Source: Sipunculus nudus (lineage: Eukaryota; Annelida; Sipuncula; Golfingiida; Sipunculidae). Taken from it: a DNA stretch of 64,000 nt. Positions 37,788-49,654 of the stretch are shown here, piece after piece. The notes under the pieces are model-generated. The model searched no databases. It was not told where the DNA came from and was given only the letters and a program-made list of their open reading frames with translations. A program made the translations under genes and the position numbers. Position 1 is the stretch's first letter. Every line of letters starts with the position of its first letter. The DNA is taken from the NCBI GenBank assembly GCA_026874595.1, contig CM049307.1:49325678-49389677 (forward strand), read 5' to 3'.

Positions 37788-40744
37788 GATACTTGGCCGT
37801 CTCATGATAATATCTGATATTAAAAATAGTCTCAGCACAATGTAAGATATAAGAGGTGAAATTTCACCGGTAAGGAACGAGTTGTACGGCATCCTAATGC
37901 TAAATTGTTTGTAAATAGGTTTTATTTATGGTTTTGAAAAGAATTAATGACAGGATGCTTGTTTACATTTCTCTATACAATGGGAAAATTCGACTTGGAA
38001 TTTAACTTATAATGCCTCATACATTTATCATATCGTGAGAAAAGTTTCGAGATACGTATCGTGTCGTGAAAGAATGCATCATTACAGAACCATAAAGGAA
38101 CGCTACAATGTAATTTTTTATAATAATTTTATGTAAAAATAAAATGATTGCATATTATATAATAGTACCCTGTCAAAGGGAAAACCCTTGAAGTTATGAT
38201 TTAAAACATTCAACACGGGTCTCCTACAAAAAAAAAAAAAAAAAAAAAACTAGACAAATGCAACATGAATTTTTATTAGTCGTGATGCCAGCACCAGCTG
38301 CTGCCATTCCAGTTTGCCTGAAGTATATATACACGCTTACGTATTTTAAAAGGGGCTCTGTCCCAGTACGTACCTGTATCCGGGTTATCTCTAGAATATT
38401 AATGACCCTTGCTACCCCCAGGTCCCCCTAGATTTCTATCATTTCTCATGGAAATATGTCGATAAGCTTTTAAGCTACCTTCTACATTGAAGAAAACACA
38501 GACAGACAAACAGACAGAAGTGTACACATGACTTTGGTCATTACAAAAATAATTAAAAAATAAAAGCATGGTTACGAAACATATTGTATTAAAAAAAGCA
38601 TTATAAATGAATTAGTTAACTGGAACTCGATTCGAAGATATTCAAATAAACATAATATTGAAAAAATTGGAAATCAGAGCTAGATAATGATCGATCACCC
38701 ACACCCTGACCCAGTACTTTCAATTTGAAGAAAAAGTGGAGAGTCCAGGGTGTTCAGCAAAAATTATGAAAAAGTCACATGGCATTTTCGAGCGTCCAAT
38801 GGGGATTCCTGTCAAACTTCGACTGGTCATGTAAATATCGTCAGCAATAATATTAGTCGAATTTATAAAATGTAAGGGTCAAGTAACAGTTGTCAGCGCA
38901 GTTGTTTAGCACAATGAACTAGTTTGATTGAGCTAGTCGGTTATGATCAGTGAGGGTTGTAGGAGCAAGCTTTGGTTCTCTGTCCTATACAGCCAGCACC
39001 GAGCGTCCAAAAGACATCTTGAGCGTCAGAGACGCTTACCATTGCGTTCCTGAAAACACTACCCTGACTTAGTATTCTAGGAATGCTTTACATTTGCCTT
39101 ATTGGTGTTTAACTCTCCTAAATTCTGTGTTTCAACTGACGCGCCCGCAAGTACAGAATTAAAGGAAACCATATAAAATGGTCTGGTGTACCGATATAGG
39201 TCTAACAGTCTCTCGAGACGCCGGTACCTATTTTAAACAAACAGAGCTGTTGTTATGATATACCTAGCATTAGACAGTTTCTGTCTCATTATGCCGATGT
39301 AGTGCTGTTTGGTCTGCCCATCTTTACATCTCACCAGCACTTAAGAGCCAAGATGGAATGTTGGCCCATCCTTGTATACAGTGCAGCCACTTGAATCCTT
39401 CCACGGAGCTATCAACGTCGATGTATTTTCTCCTAAATTACATGCAACGTTGGGTTAACACACGTTATTAACAGAAGATTCTAAGTACTTGGAGAAAGAA
39501 AAATGGTTTATCATGAGAATGGAACATGTTAAAACGGAAAGAGAAAAAGAGATACAGAGTTGAGTTGAGTTGTTGAGTGTTCTCGTTAATTTCAAAGAAA
39601 TCTAATTGATGAGCGTTCTTTTAAACGCATCGGTTATACACTGCAGTCATCCTGGCATACGGCCAAGAGCAGACCAATGAGAGCTTGTGTCCCAGTGTAA
39701 TAAACCCAACGAGAGCGGGTGTCACATGTTTAAAATTTGGATTTAATGCAGAATGCAGTACCACGCTTTCAGTAGTGCTGATTACAATTCTGCATGTGCG
39801 CGACCTAATGTTCTAGTCCAGGGAACGTTGCCAAACAAGGCAGCGGTTATACGAAAGGATGTCTGGGACGTCTGCAGTGTATAACAGCTGAGTGAGGAGC
39901 GTACTTAATAACTGGGGGCGGATCTTAGAAAAAAGGGAGGGGGGGGGGGGGGAGTCAACAAGTGTGCTTGGAGAGCTAATTAACATTATGCTTAATTCTT
40001 TCATGTACACGTATGAATATAGGGAAGAAAACGGCATTCACGAGGCGCAATATCCGGCGCAGAGTTCGGTACCAAGCATATATTATTCTATTTTCCAGAA
40101 TTTTCCAAATCGGAAAAGCCCCTCTTTATCCGCCCCTGTCGCGATATGATTATTTATAAATAAGATGTTCACAGGATTTCTGTGCCACCCGTAATATTGC
40201 TTGTATCGACATTGTCTTATAAATACATAATGTTAAGACTTTGCGGTCAGTATTCCGTATGTTGCTGTTTTAAACTGTTCAGGGATGTTTACTTCTAAAT
40301 TCAAACATAAGAAATGTACCTTACACAGGTGTGCAAAATGTGATATAATATTATAGCACTTAAAATTGAGCGATTTTATTCAGACCAGCAAGCGTGAGTT
40401 ACTATGTTAAAAGCAACTAACCAAAATGACGTAACAATTTGTAACAAATTGTGTTAGCACTTTTGTTGTAGTCACATCATGCCAATGTAATTTTAGATGT
40501 ATTCAACTGGCGGAAGTTCTGTCTAGAGCGGAACTTGGATGTTTATACCGCCATATAGCGCAAACATGAACTAATTCAAATACGATATTTAGATACCAGG
40601 GGCGTGATTTCGTTCTCCTAACATATTTATGTTCCTGATCGTAAAAATGAGGCAAAAAGGGAAATGTTCCTATTCCGATACCAAAAAAGTATAGTTTAAA
40701 TACACACATGCATATATCTTTAAATAAAATTTAAAAAACCTCAA

Positions 40745-41048
40745 TAGGGCCCAAAAATCGTATGGTTATCAGGCACTTTTTTCAGAAATCAGTGTGGGCG
40801 GGCGATATTTTTGTTTTTTACCTTTTTTGTATGTTTTGATAAAAATGTCTTATGATGAGGGAGGAGCAGGATAATAACAAAATTATTTTGCTAACCAGGC
40901 AAAAGTACTACATAAAAACGGAAATCTTATCAAAATTGTATTGATTTATCTTCTTGAAGGATGAAAATCAAAATCAAAAAGTTTAATGTGGGGTTAAAAT
41001 TGACGCTGACGGTGCCTGAGAACCATGCCTTTAATTTGTTTAGGCCTA
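40745..41048 (+). mobile_element. TA-flanked MITE copy 2 (uninterrupted)
   Basis: TA GGGCC...GTATGGTTATCAGGCAC at left, GTGCCTGAGAACCATGCC...AGGCC TA at right; 304 bp. Serves as an empty-site reference for the insertion at 32329. Confidence 0.8.
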
Positions 41049-41335
41049 GTGTTTGTCGTTTTGATTCCATTGATGTTTATCACATATATAAGATACATAG
41101 CAAATAACGAAACATAAAGTTATATCAGTCAATAAAGTAAAATGAACAGTCCAAGTGAGGGTATGCGCCATTGTTGTCAGTCTTTACCTCGTTGCAGCGC
41201 CCCCTGGTGGTGTAACAAACTTACGTCGGTTACGTTTTTCTTGAACAATACGAAGGAACCTTTTCTCTTCATGAAGGAAACAGGAACATATTCATGGAAC
41301 GAAACACGCCCATGGATTGTGTTGTGTATTTTCAG

Positions 41336-42596
41336 GGGAGGCGTTGGTTATGGGCAGCAGTACGCACCACAGCCGGAACCTTCCGCTGGCGTCAATGACC
41401 TGTTCCAAGACATGTATCGACACTCCAGCCAGGTTTATGGCAGTAATCTCGAGTCTTCTACGGGCGGCGGCTACTATCCCCAAACCTACCAACAACCAGC
41501 ACAACCTGCTTACAGAAGGGCAGACTCTTACCAGGCGCAGGCGCCATCTAGTGCCCAAGATGGTTACTACAACCCTCCTTCCTATTCTGAAGTCCAAGCA
41601 CAGAGAGCCCCCCTGTCACGCAAATTATCGAGGTCAAGGTCACGTGATGCAGGCTACCAACAAACAGACTATGACGGTCCACTAAGCCAAGTTTCTGCCA
41701 CCACTCCCCGCCAAGAACATAACTACGGGTACCCTCAGTCATATCAAGCACAACACAGTTCGCCCACTTACCCATACTCCCAAGCTTCTGCTGGGCCAGG
41801 TGTGGCGGACTTTACGTCAACACCAGGCGTGGCTGATTTTACGACAGCTCCAGGTGTATCAGACTTTACGACATCACCGGGTGTATCAGATTTTTCAACT
41901 CCCACCCGGCCATTTGAGAACATGTCTATATCAGGCAAACAACCTTCCCCCCAGGTAGTTAGTTACGATGCCCAACCAAGTTTTGAAAACGTCCATTTTA
42001 GCCCGAAATCCCCAGCTGCAGAGCCACAGAGACCTTGGCAACCTAGTTTTCACGTTGAACCAAATTATACAGAGAATACTTTTAGTGTTACCCCCAAAAC
42101 ACCAACCTATGAGCCGTCCAGTCCTTACGGGGGGCCAGGCTCCCAACCTACCACCCCTAGATATGAACCTCCGAGCCCCATAAGAGGCCCTGTCCCATAC
42201 ACCCCTACGTCACCCCACTACGAATCTAGTCAACCATTGAGAAGGCAAAGTTCTCAGTCATCAGGGTATAGTCAAGGAGCTCATAGTCCAAACCAAGCGT
42301 ATAGTCCCGCAACGCCCAAGTTTGATGCCCGAACTGCCTTCTCAAAACCACAAACATCAGTGACCTCGCCTTCGTTTGCGCCACAGGAGGATAGCTACAG
42401 TGCGCATGCGCGGGAGGCAGTTCCGGAACCTTCCCCACAAGCCCCGCCACCGCCTCCAGCGCCACCTATGGCGACTGAGGCTGCCCCCGCGCCACCAGCG
42501 GCACCTGCAGCGCCTGCGCCACCGCCACCCCCTCCCCCGCCGCCGCCCCCGCCTATTGGAGGAAAGCCTCGTCCCGCAAATCAGGCCAAAGCAGAG
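41336..42596 (+). CDS. Zasp: Zasp exon 3: large low-complexity Pro/Ser/Tyr region
   Basis: Encodes residues 84-503 (first base completes Arg83). No globular fold is evident. Seen in order: a Gln/Tyr-rich start (GYGQQYAPQPEP), an SRSRSRDAGY stretch, four near-identical decapeptides of the form PGV[AS]DFT[TS]xP around residues 240-280, three TPxYEPxSP-like repeats, and near the end a run of 13 prolines after Ala/Pro repeats, the kind of tract bound by profilin, EVH1 or SH3 partners. Entry is phase 2 (TTTTCAG|G) and exit phase 0 (GAG|GTAACA). The open frame runs upstream into the intron to an ATG at 41142 and downstream to a stop at 42731, but both extensions have intron-like composition. Disordered, fast-evolving middle exons are usual in this family. 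Confidence 0.9.
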
Positions 42597-43126
42597 GTAA
42601 CAGGAAATAAGGCCTGCTGTTGGTTAACTTTTGTGCACTTATATTATTCAAACACTTCTGTTTCATTTTGTATTCGTTTTATTCCTTATTTTAATGTAGC
42701 AGTTATGTTTGAGTTTTATTTCATTTTCTAATTTGATTTTCTTTTGTTGATTTCTCCTTATCCCATAGAAAACCAATATTACCTGGGACCCTTTTGATTA
42801 CAATTTTGCAACGGGGCTTTCGATCAATATGTTTGCATGCAAGTGTGTTTTATTTTGCGAAGTAGTTCTGCGGGTTCTGCATGTAGTAAAATTTATTAGA
42901 CTTCTATAGCTACGCTTCTACAAACAAATATTCCCCAATATGTCATACATTAGGGAATAAGAGATTCACAAGATTTCACTGCGTTCAAGTTTAGTATTAA
43001 AGGAAAATATTATCTTCATGTGGCCTTGCTCTTTTGACTGTCATAAGTTTATGAATCGTAGAATAGAAATAAAAGAATATTGGAAAACAGTTACTGAGAA
43101 CAGTAGATAAGTTTTCTTCTACATAC

Positions 43127-43582
43127 CAGGGGCGTCAATATAGGGGGGGATGGGGGGTATATATACCCTCCACTTTTTGGCAAGGGGGGGATGGTCAATG
43201 TAATCATCCCCCCCCCCACTTTTCAGAGAATAATATTATAAAATTGCAAATGAAATATATTAATCATTGGAATTAAAGACTTTGGATACATTTCCTAAAA
43301 AAAGTTATATCTAATCCTTGCTTAGAATGAAAAAATACCATATTTTCTAAATCATTATAATTATTTGAAATAAGATTAAGTATATATATATTACAATAAT
43401 TATATATATTTATATATATGTATATATATATTATATATATATACATATATATGGTTGAATGTCACTCAGAGACGTTGAAAAAGGTATTTATATATATATA
43501 TATATATATGCATGTATATATGTGTGTGTATATATATAAACAAAGTCATCCCCCCACCCTGGAAGAAAAATTGACGCCACTG
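43127..43582 (+). mobile_element. hAT-like MITE with perfect 8-bp target duplication
   Basis: Inverted ends CAGGGGCGTCAAT and ATTGACGCCACTG (12 of 13 match), flanked on both sides by the identical octamer CTACATAC (43119-43126 and 43583-43590), the hAT signature. 456 bp, G- and C-runs near the left end, (TA)n interior. A good candidate for a fairly recent insertion in intron 3. Confidence 0.9.
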
Positions 43583-43729
43583 CTACATACAATGCTGCAT
43601 ACGATTTATATATAGATTTAGAATTATTCACCCTAGACGTATTTAAAGTACCACTTGATACAACGACACAGAACTAAGGTGCTTAACGAACAGATGATAT
43701 GTTGCGATGACATGTCTCCATCCAGGCTG

Positions 43730-43795
43730 TTTTTCCTTAGTTTTTCCTTAGTTTTTCCTTAGTTTTTCCTGAGTTTTTCCTTAGTTTTTCCTTAG
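43730..43795. repeat. 11-bp minisatellite, six units
   Basis: Six head-to-tail TTTTTCCTTAG units with one variant (TTTTTCCTGAG). Each unit resembles a pyrimidine tract plus AG acceptor, lying in intron 3 about 0.7 kb before the true exon 4 acceptor. Confidence 0.97.
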
Positions 43796-44094
43796 TTTCA
43801 AATCGGGCAATGTGCTTATTATGGTAATGGTGCGTGTTTCAACTGATTCTGTCATATTAGTGTTTTGGTTATTATTCAACTCGAGCATGAATTAGGTAGC
43901 TCTTCTAAATCGTGTCACCCACTCCATTGTTTGATTTTTCTTTCAAGTAAGAATAAGGAATTGATTTGCTTGCATGCCAGTTTGTTATAGCTGATAATAA
44001 TATATCACGATTAAAAAGCGTATTAAAGAAGGGAGGCCTGCATGATATTAACAGTGTGGCATTCTATTGATTGACAACATTTCTGTGCATACAA

Positions 44095-44124
<30 letters not shown>
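44095..44124. repeat. (TA)n microsatellite
   Basis: About 30 bp of TA repeats. Confidence 0.9.
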
Positions 44125-44129
<5 letters not shown>

Positions 44130-44503
44130 TATACATTTTTTCCATTTTTGATAACTGAGCACACAGAAAGAGCGATGATTTATTTCATATTAAGAAACAT
44201 TACTCGCATGTTATTTTGAATAAAGGAGTCATTCAAAAAATATGATCTTAACAAATATGATAGGTTTTAAAATGTTTTAAAACCTTGTTTAATGAGCAAG
44301 AACAGAGATTGCTTAAATTTGCCTTTGATACAAAAAAAGTGTTAAACGCATGGTTTCTCAACATGTAATATTTTTTCATTGAGAATTGTTAATTCAATTT
44401 AACAATTTCAATTAGAACATATTTTAACTGAACCATATTCAAGCACAGGTATATAACAGACAACAAGACCTGATTCCTCAACGTGCATGTGGCCTGTTTC
44501 CAG

Positions 44504-44784
44504 GGTTACTCCACGTATTTAGACCAACAGCTAGCACAGGCACACGATGGAAAGTCCCGTTTCAATTATTTGCATCAGATCAACAATCCAAGGGCGGGTT
44601 GCGAGGACAACACATCCGGGTACAGCAGCGGCAACTCCCCCACAGCGCCTCAGCAACCAGCAGCGCCCTCTGCCAGCGACAAGGTACTCAGCATGGCGGC
44701 GCGAGGTGGATCGGACAAGAAACCATGGGCCTACGCCCCCGATATCAACCAAATCAAGCAACAGAGAGACAAAGTTCGAAAAAG
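44504..44784 (+). CDS. Zasp: Zasp exon 4: linker region
   Basis: Encodes residues 504-596 plus two bases of codon 597: GYSTYLDQQLAQAHDGKSRF at the start, a Ser/Pro/Ala-rich middle (SGYSSGNSPTAPQQPAAPSA), then a Lys/Arg-rich end (KKPWAYAPDINQIKQQRDK) that looks helical and may form a short charged helix. Entry is phase 0 at TTTCCAG|GGT, exit phase 2 at AAAAAG|GTAGGC. High GC and the absence of stops over 281 nt in an AT-rich setting, with both flanking phases matching, support it. No named domain recognised. Confidence 0.85.
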
Positions 44785-45396
44785 GTAGGCCAGTATGACC
44801 TTAGATATGCATTTGACTAACTCCGCATATTTTTTTCTAATGTTTATCCAGTTTGTGTGTGGTTGAAATGATTCTTACACAAACCTTGCATTCCACTCAA
44901 GCAGGTGGGAACGTTATATACTTAAATCTACTTACTGCATGATTTTCACGTTTTTTGCCTAGCTAACGTTATTATTTGCTTAAAATTTATATTTTGTTCG
45001 CTGCGGGATAACCATTTTTTATTAGGTGCCTAGTTCAGTGAGCACCACCTGTTTTTGTTGTTGTACATAAATATTAATGTCGTTGTTTTATTGCTTGCTG
45101 TTATGCATTAACTCAGCATATTATTATCCAATTTTGCATATGATTCTTTAAATTATGTTATTAGGTAGAACCAAGTTGCTTTTAAACATCGTTGATGATT
45201 ATGTTGTGTTAATTTGTTTGTCTGAAAATGCATACTGTTTGAGAAATCGGAATGTATACTTTAGTACTGTACACGCCAGTACTGGCTAGCAGCTGCTGGA
45301 AATATTTTTACCAGCCCCAGCAGCTAGGCCGGGATATATATAGCTCTTACACTACTTGGCTCACCAGAAATTTGTTTTATGTACCTTGATCGGCAG
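44785..45396 (+). other. Intron 4 (0.6 kb)
   Basis: Bounded by GTAGGC and GATCGGCAG. No repeat family recognised. A second possible acceptor (CACCAG at 45367) would not keep phase. Confidence 0.7.
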
Positions 45397-45636
45397 AGGG
45401 GCTTCCACACTGCCGAGGTATCAACATGTCCTCAATTTGCCTTCGTTCACTGATGCGCCAGTGTGTTTACGCTCTAACGCAAAACCCCCGGATCATGGGG
45501 CCGCCTCCACGGGCAACGATCAAGGGAGGGGGAAACTTATATCAGCCATGCAGTACAACAACCCCATGGGAATATATTCCGAGGAAAATGTGGCCGACGC
45601 TTTAATTGGTCAAATTGGTATCCCAGAAGCTCAAGC
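45397..45636 (+). CDS. Zasp: Zasp exon 5: Zasp-like motif (ZM)
   Basis: Encodes the end of residue 597 to 676 plus two bases of codon 677. AMQYNNPMGIYSEENVADAL (residues 647-666) matches the ZM/DUF4749 motif that helps these proteins bind alpha-actinin rods and Z-discs (family knowledge). The right edge (CAAGC|GTAAGT) is secure because it joins exon 6 in frame. The left edge was chosen at CGGCAG|A because it is the best-placed acceptor giving the phase-2 entry that exon 4 requires; the first 45 residues (ASTLPRYQHVLNLPSF...) are less family-like, so the true start could be further right. At 240 nt with phase 2 on both sides, it can be skipped without a frameshift. Confidence 0.82.
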
Positions 45637-46195
45637 GTAAGTGACCAACCAATCAGCGCAAAGAAAACGACACCACCAGTTCCCGCCAAAACACGGAGCT
45701 TGTCACCAGTTACAGCCCTTTAATTCTCTCATTAAACATACGTTTCTTTCTATATTACTGATGAGGTTTGAAAAAGTGTGGCTCACTTGTGAGCTACCAG
45801 CTGTGTTAACTTAAGCCAAATGTTCTTAATCGATCGGTGGTTTCCCGGCACATATGTTGTTTATTTATCTCAGTAATGATTATTACTGTCCGTCGGTTTG
45901 TCATTTTATGTCCTTCGATGGCCTTATTTGCTGAGAAAATGAGAAACGGACATTTCAAGACCGCTACCCTACCCCCCCCCCCCCGGAATAAGGACACCCG
46001 CTTAAAATCTCCTCCCTAAAACTCCCTCCCCTTTTGACAAACTGAACAAATCTGTATATTCAATTTATGAGGATTCAAAGAGGTAATCGACACATAAAAT
46101 ATCCAGTATTTTCTTGATATGAGATGCATAATTTAAAGGTTATTGAAGAAAATGTGAAACTACAAACTGGTTGACAGTATTCTCGAAAATTAAAA

Positions 46196-46274
<79 letters not shown>

Positions 46275-47794
46275 TTAAAATCTTACACCCCTAAAAATGA
46301 GGTACTGTGAGCCTTTTTCCTTGCCCTTGTGAGTGATGCCACCCTCAAACAATACTTTCAATTCAATTTTACACACTTAAACATATTATCGCGTCTAAAT
46401 TTAGGATAATTTTCTCATCCTTGAGATTCCGGTTAGCAGTGAAATATGTTAATGTGAAGGTAATATTTATAAATAACTACTCAAATGATAAAATGAGGAT
46501 CAGAAGCCAAAAAATAAAATAATATAAAGATAAAAAGTGAGGAGTAATGTTAAAATCTTCTCCCTTTCTTTTCATTAAAACTGGAATTTTAAAATTTCTC
46601 TTTTTCACCGATTTTTTGTTGGTATAAACCGTGCCGATACATGGCCGGAGTCAGATAAATCAATGAAATTGTAGATATAAAGGCCATGTATTGAATAAAT
46701 ATATATTTCCTGAGATATCAGAGTAAAAGGCTCGGTAAAATCCACCATAACGGAACTATGGTAATAGCATGGAACTTTAATAGAAATAAATCAGAAAAAA
46801 GAAAACTGTTAAGGAAAACTTTACTGGCATTTTTATTCTGACGACCAGATCATTATGACTTGTCATGGGCAATAGAAACAAAAAAAATTCTATTAAATTG
46901 TGGTGAAAGAAATCCTGAAAGGGTATATGGTTATGATTTTTTAGAAGTTTTGTTCGGAATAATGCACTATATAATCATTAGTTTGGGCATTAATATTTTG
47001 CCATTCCGTAAATATGTTATCAACGTGAAACTTGAATCAACATTAATGTTCTATAACAGGTATTGATATGACACCAATATAACACTGGCCTGCAGGGAAG
47101 AGAATAGAGCAATTCTTAATAAAAATTAAGATTCGAAACGAAGATTTGACTTCACACACTGTTTTTTTTTCACGTCGGTAATGAGATATCATGGCATTGT
47201 GGGTCTGTGATTCAACTCACTTCCACTCATATAGATTTATTTAGTCGGAGCTTTAAAACCTGTATAAAACATTAGAACTGACGGCCACTTATGCCAACCA
47301 AAAATTAAATCAAATCAATCACATTTTAGGTAAAAGTGAAGATAATGCACCACAATTAGTATTGATGAAAACAATCATGAAAGTACATGCAGGTTATAGA
47401 AACATGCAGTGAGTATTATGATGAAGAGTAAGTCATGGTAAATAAACAAGAACTGCTTTTACATGTTGGACCATTACATATGTCCAGGTATCGTTTACAT
47501 TCTATTAAACTGTCAGGGGATTAGAAGCTTTTTTAGAGCCAAGAAATTGTAGAGCGTCTTTGGCATATTTTTAGGTGTTAATCCTCGGCAAAAAGAGTTG
47601 ATATGATTTTCTTGATTTGTGGTTAGTCGATCATATGAACGTATTCAGTACAACATTTGGTGAAATTGAACGTTAACTTTATATAATAATGTTAGAATGT
47701 TTCTTAACAGTAAATTCCTTTAAATTTTGCTATTTTTTCTAACTCAACGGTTTAATTGTTCCATTTACTGATCTTTATTATTGTAAACTTACAG
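45637..47794 (+). other. Intron 5 (2.2 kb)
   Basis: GTAAGT to AACTTACAG. Holds a poly-C run near 45973 and an uninterrupted (TA)35 tract at 46201-46270; otherwise AT-rich unique sequence with no supported exon. Confidence 0.8.
46201..46270. repeat. (TA)35 microsatellite
   Basis: 70 bp uninterrupted TA dinucleotides in intron 5. Confidence 0.97.
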
Positions 47795-47898
47795 GAATCC
47801 CCAACGCAGGCAAAAGGAAAAGGAGTTAGCTGAGTCAGAAACATATAAAATGGTCCACACAATGACTCCCATGGGGCCGCCAGCCAAACCGGAAGAAG
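47795..47898 (+). CDS. Zasp: Zasp exon 6: charged segment after ZM
   Basis: Encodes the end of residue 677 to 711 plus one base of 712: NPQRRQKEKELAESETYKMV then HTMTPMGPPAKPEE. The ESETYKM stretch recurs downstream of the ZM motif in PDLIM/LDB3 proteins. Entry phase 2 (CTTACAG|G) completes Ala677 from exon 5; exit is phase 1 (GAAG|GTAGGT). Too short to be found as an isolated open frame, but splice sites, phases and family resemblance agree. Confidence 0.87.
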
Positions 47899-49654
47899 GT
47901 AGGTAGCGCCGTCTGTTGACGAGTTCATATACTAGATCATGTACAGGCTCTGGACCAGACGACATGAATGGCTTAACACGTATTCAGGATGACCGCAATT
48001 CAAATGCAACTGGTACCGGCGACCGCACTATTTTACTTTTTAATAGATACATCATGATACCACGTTGTGAATTTATTTTTTTCACGCCCTGAAGTTTAGA
48101 ATACTTTGGCTACTGATCAAATAGAACTTAAAAAATACACCTTGGTGTTTTTTTTTTCAAGGCAGAAAATTGCAATTTTGCTTTTAAATTCAACCTGTGT
48201 GGCTTTATTATAACAACAATCTGCCGGTCATGCAGCTCTAGCAGAGCTAATATTGTGACCGTGCCAGGCGACATATAACCAGGCCACAACGTCTGGCCTC
48301 AAGAAGGTTTACGATATTGGCCCCTCAGAGGTTCGATCCGATGTCTTTAATCCAATACGTATTGTTTTGCCAACGAAGACCCGGTTCTTGCAAATTTTGC
48401 TAATCTGTACTTTTTCCCAAATTTACAAAGTGAATTCTATAAGGTATTGGAAATGGTGCAAATTTTTGAATTTTCTAGGCATGATGCCAAAATTCTACAT
48501 CCACTCGCCACATATTGTTTGTTCAAAGAGTTCGTAGAACAATATGTGTGTGTGTGTGTGTCCTTATTGATGACCTAGGGATTATTCCCAGCCGCGCGCA
48601 TACAAGACTTAAAATCCAAATGGCTAAAAACTACATTGTATATGATTATTTCTATCCCCATTTAATACACAGCGAAATGTACATGCCATGGGTTTAGCAT
48701 TTATTATGAAACCTTTATTGCAATGCCATCTGCATGATACACCAAACTGGGAAATAGATAGCTGTAAGTTTTACGGATAGTTTATTCTATCCTCACTTTC
48801 TAACATTTATCATTTTTAAAATCAGTTTGTAACTAGATATTTTGCAGTCGCCATGCGATCACCGGAATCTTCTCAGGCGCCCATATACTCCGGACCCTCG
48901 CCCCATCCCATCCCCGGCTATCATCCCACCCCATTCTCTAGCCACGCCCACAACTGGGCGATAATCGGGTATGATCCACGGCGTGTACGACCTATAGAAA
49001 AAGGTCAAAGTCAAAAATAAATATAAGATGCAAATCTGTGACCTAGGACTAACATTGTGCCAAAATTTCAGCTTTTGATAAATTGGCTTTGAACTCGATG
49101 AGACTTAAGTAGTTTCATCCACAAAAGGTATTACCAAAATATGAATATAGAAATAAACTTATCAACCCCTATAAGACTGCCCGTCCCACAGGGGAAAAGC
49201 TTAATGAAGTGAAATAAGCACATCGTCAGGTTCGGAGCCCGTCATGTATTGTTGTGTGATGTTTCTGATTTTCCGCTGGTGACACTTTGTGTTGTTCAAT
49301 TCACCATGCACTGAGATGTTTGTTTCAACAGAGGGTTCAGTACATGAATTTCAGAATACCTAGCATGCTTGTATTTTGCCCAAAATAATTTTTTTAAAAT
49401 CCTGAATGTTATAAATAAATACTTATTATTGTATTAAAGCTTATTCTTGACTAACTAGTTCTTGTATGGAATTTCACGTTTTTGATTGCCTTTTCACGTT
49501 TTTATTGGTTTGAACAATTCATTTGCATACATGCTCGAAGCTAGTTTCGTTCTAATTGCATGCGAATTTTCCAAACAAGGGAACTGAAGTTTTCCGGTGA
49601 TATATGTGTATTCTTACTAACGCCATATCTGTTTGTATGTTTATCATAATGTAG
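47899..49654 (+). other. Introns 6-7 region (1.8 kb) around optional exon 7
   Basis: Between exon 6 (GTAGGT) and exon 8 (AATGTAG). Contains exon 7 at 48848, a (TG)n run near 48545, and a tRNA-B-box-like string GAGGTTCGATCC near 48331 that may be an old SINE fragment. Confidence 0.7.
48848..48968 (+). CDS. Zasp: Zasp exon 7: optional or alternative-terminal exon
   Basis: After ATTTTGCAG the sequence reads in exon 6's phase: VAMRSPESSQAPIYSGPSPH and on through a Pro/His-rich stretch to HNWAIIG. Composition is clearly coding-like (GC- and proline-rich in an AT-rich intron). The right edge is uncertain. Donor GG|GTATGA at 48969 gives 121 nt, which shifts the frame and meets TAA five codons later in exon 8. 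Weaker donors at 48983 (GTGTAC, 135 nt) or 49004 (GTCAAA, 156 nt) keep frame. Without a donor, the frame stays open to TAA at 49018-49020, followed by AATAAATATA, which would make an alternative C-terminus. It could be cassette, poison or terminal exon. Confidence 0.6.

Larger units (their letters stand above)
30860..41335 (+). other. Intron 2 (10.5 kb) with nested transposons
   Basis: Bounded by GTAAGC and TTTTCAG. Contains a 123-bp tandem duplication, a TA MITE interrupted by a 2.6-kb Helentron-like element, a related 0.76-kb element, a hAT-like element interrupted by a family-2 fragment, and an intact TA MITE ending about 290 bp before exon 3. The segment 38.1-40.7 kb shows only AT-rich sequence, A- and G-runs and no exon I can support. 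Confidence 0.8.
42597..44503 (+). other. Intron 3 (1.9 kb) with hAT-like element and minisatellite
   Basis: Bounded by GTAACA and TTTCCAG. Read-through past the donor would add about 45 hydrophobic residues to a stop at 42731; this is most simply intronic. Contains the 456-bp hAT-like element at 43127, the 11-bp minisatellite at 43730 and a (TA)n run at 44095. Confidence 0.85.

Noticed and set aside
41142..41335. Upstream extension of the exon 3 frame to an ATG
   Set aside because: Composition changes at the TTTTCAG acceptor at 41335; exon 2 joins in phase there and the family has the PDZ encoded before this exon.
41292..42465. Several open frames opposite or offset to exon 3
   Set aside because: They are shadows of the GC-rich coding exon in other frames.
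42597..42731. Read-through C-terminus after exon 3
   Set aside because: Hydrophobic low-information sequence past a good donor that joins exon 4 in phase; possible only as a retained-intron product.
43730..43795. CRISPR-like regular repeat
   Set aside because: 11-bp units directly abutting with no spacers in a eukaryotic intron; a minisatellite.
48325..48345. tRNA B-box-like GAGGTTCGATCC
   Set aside because: No A-box at a proper distance was found, so not annotated as a tRNA or SINE.
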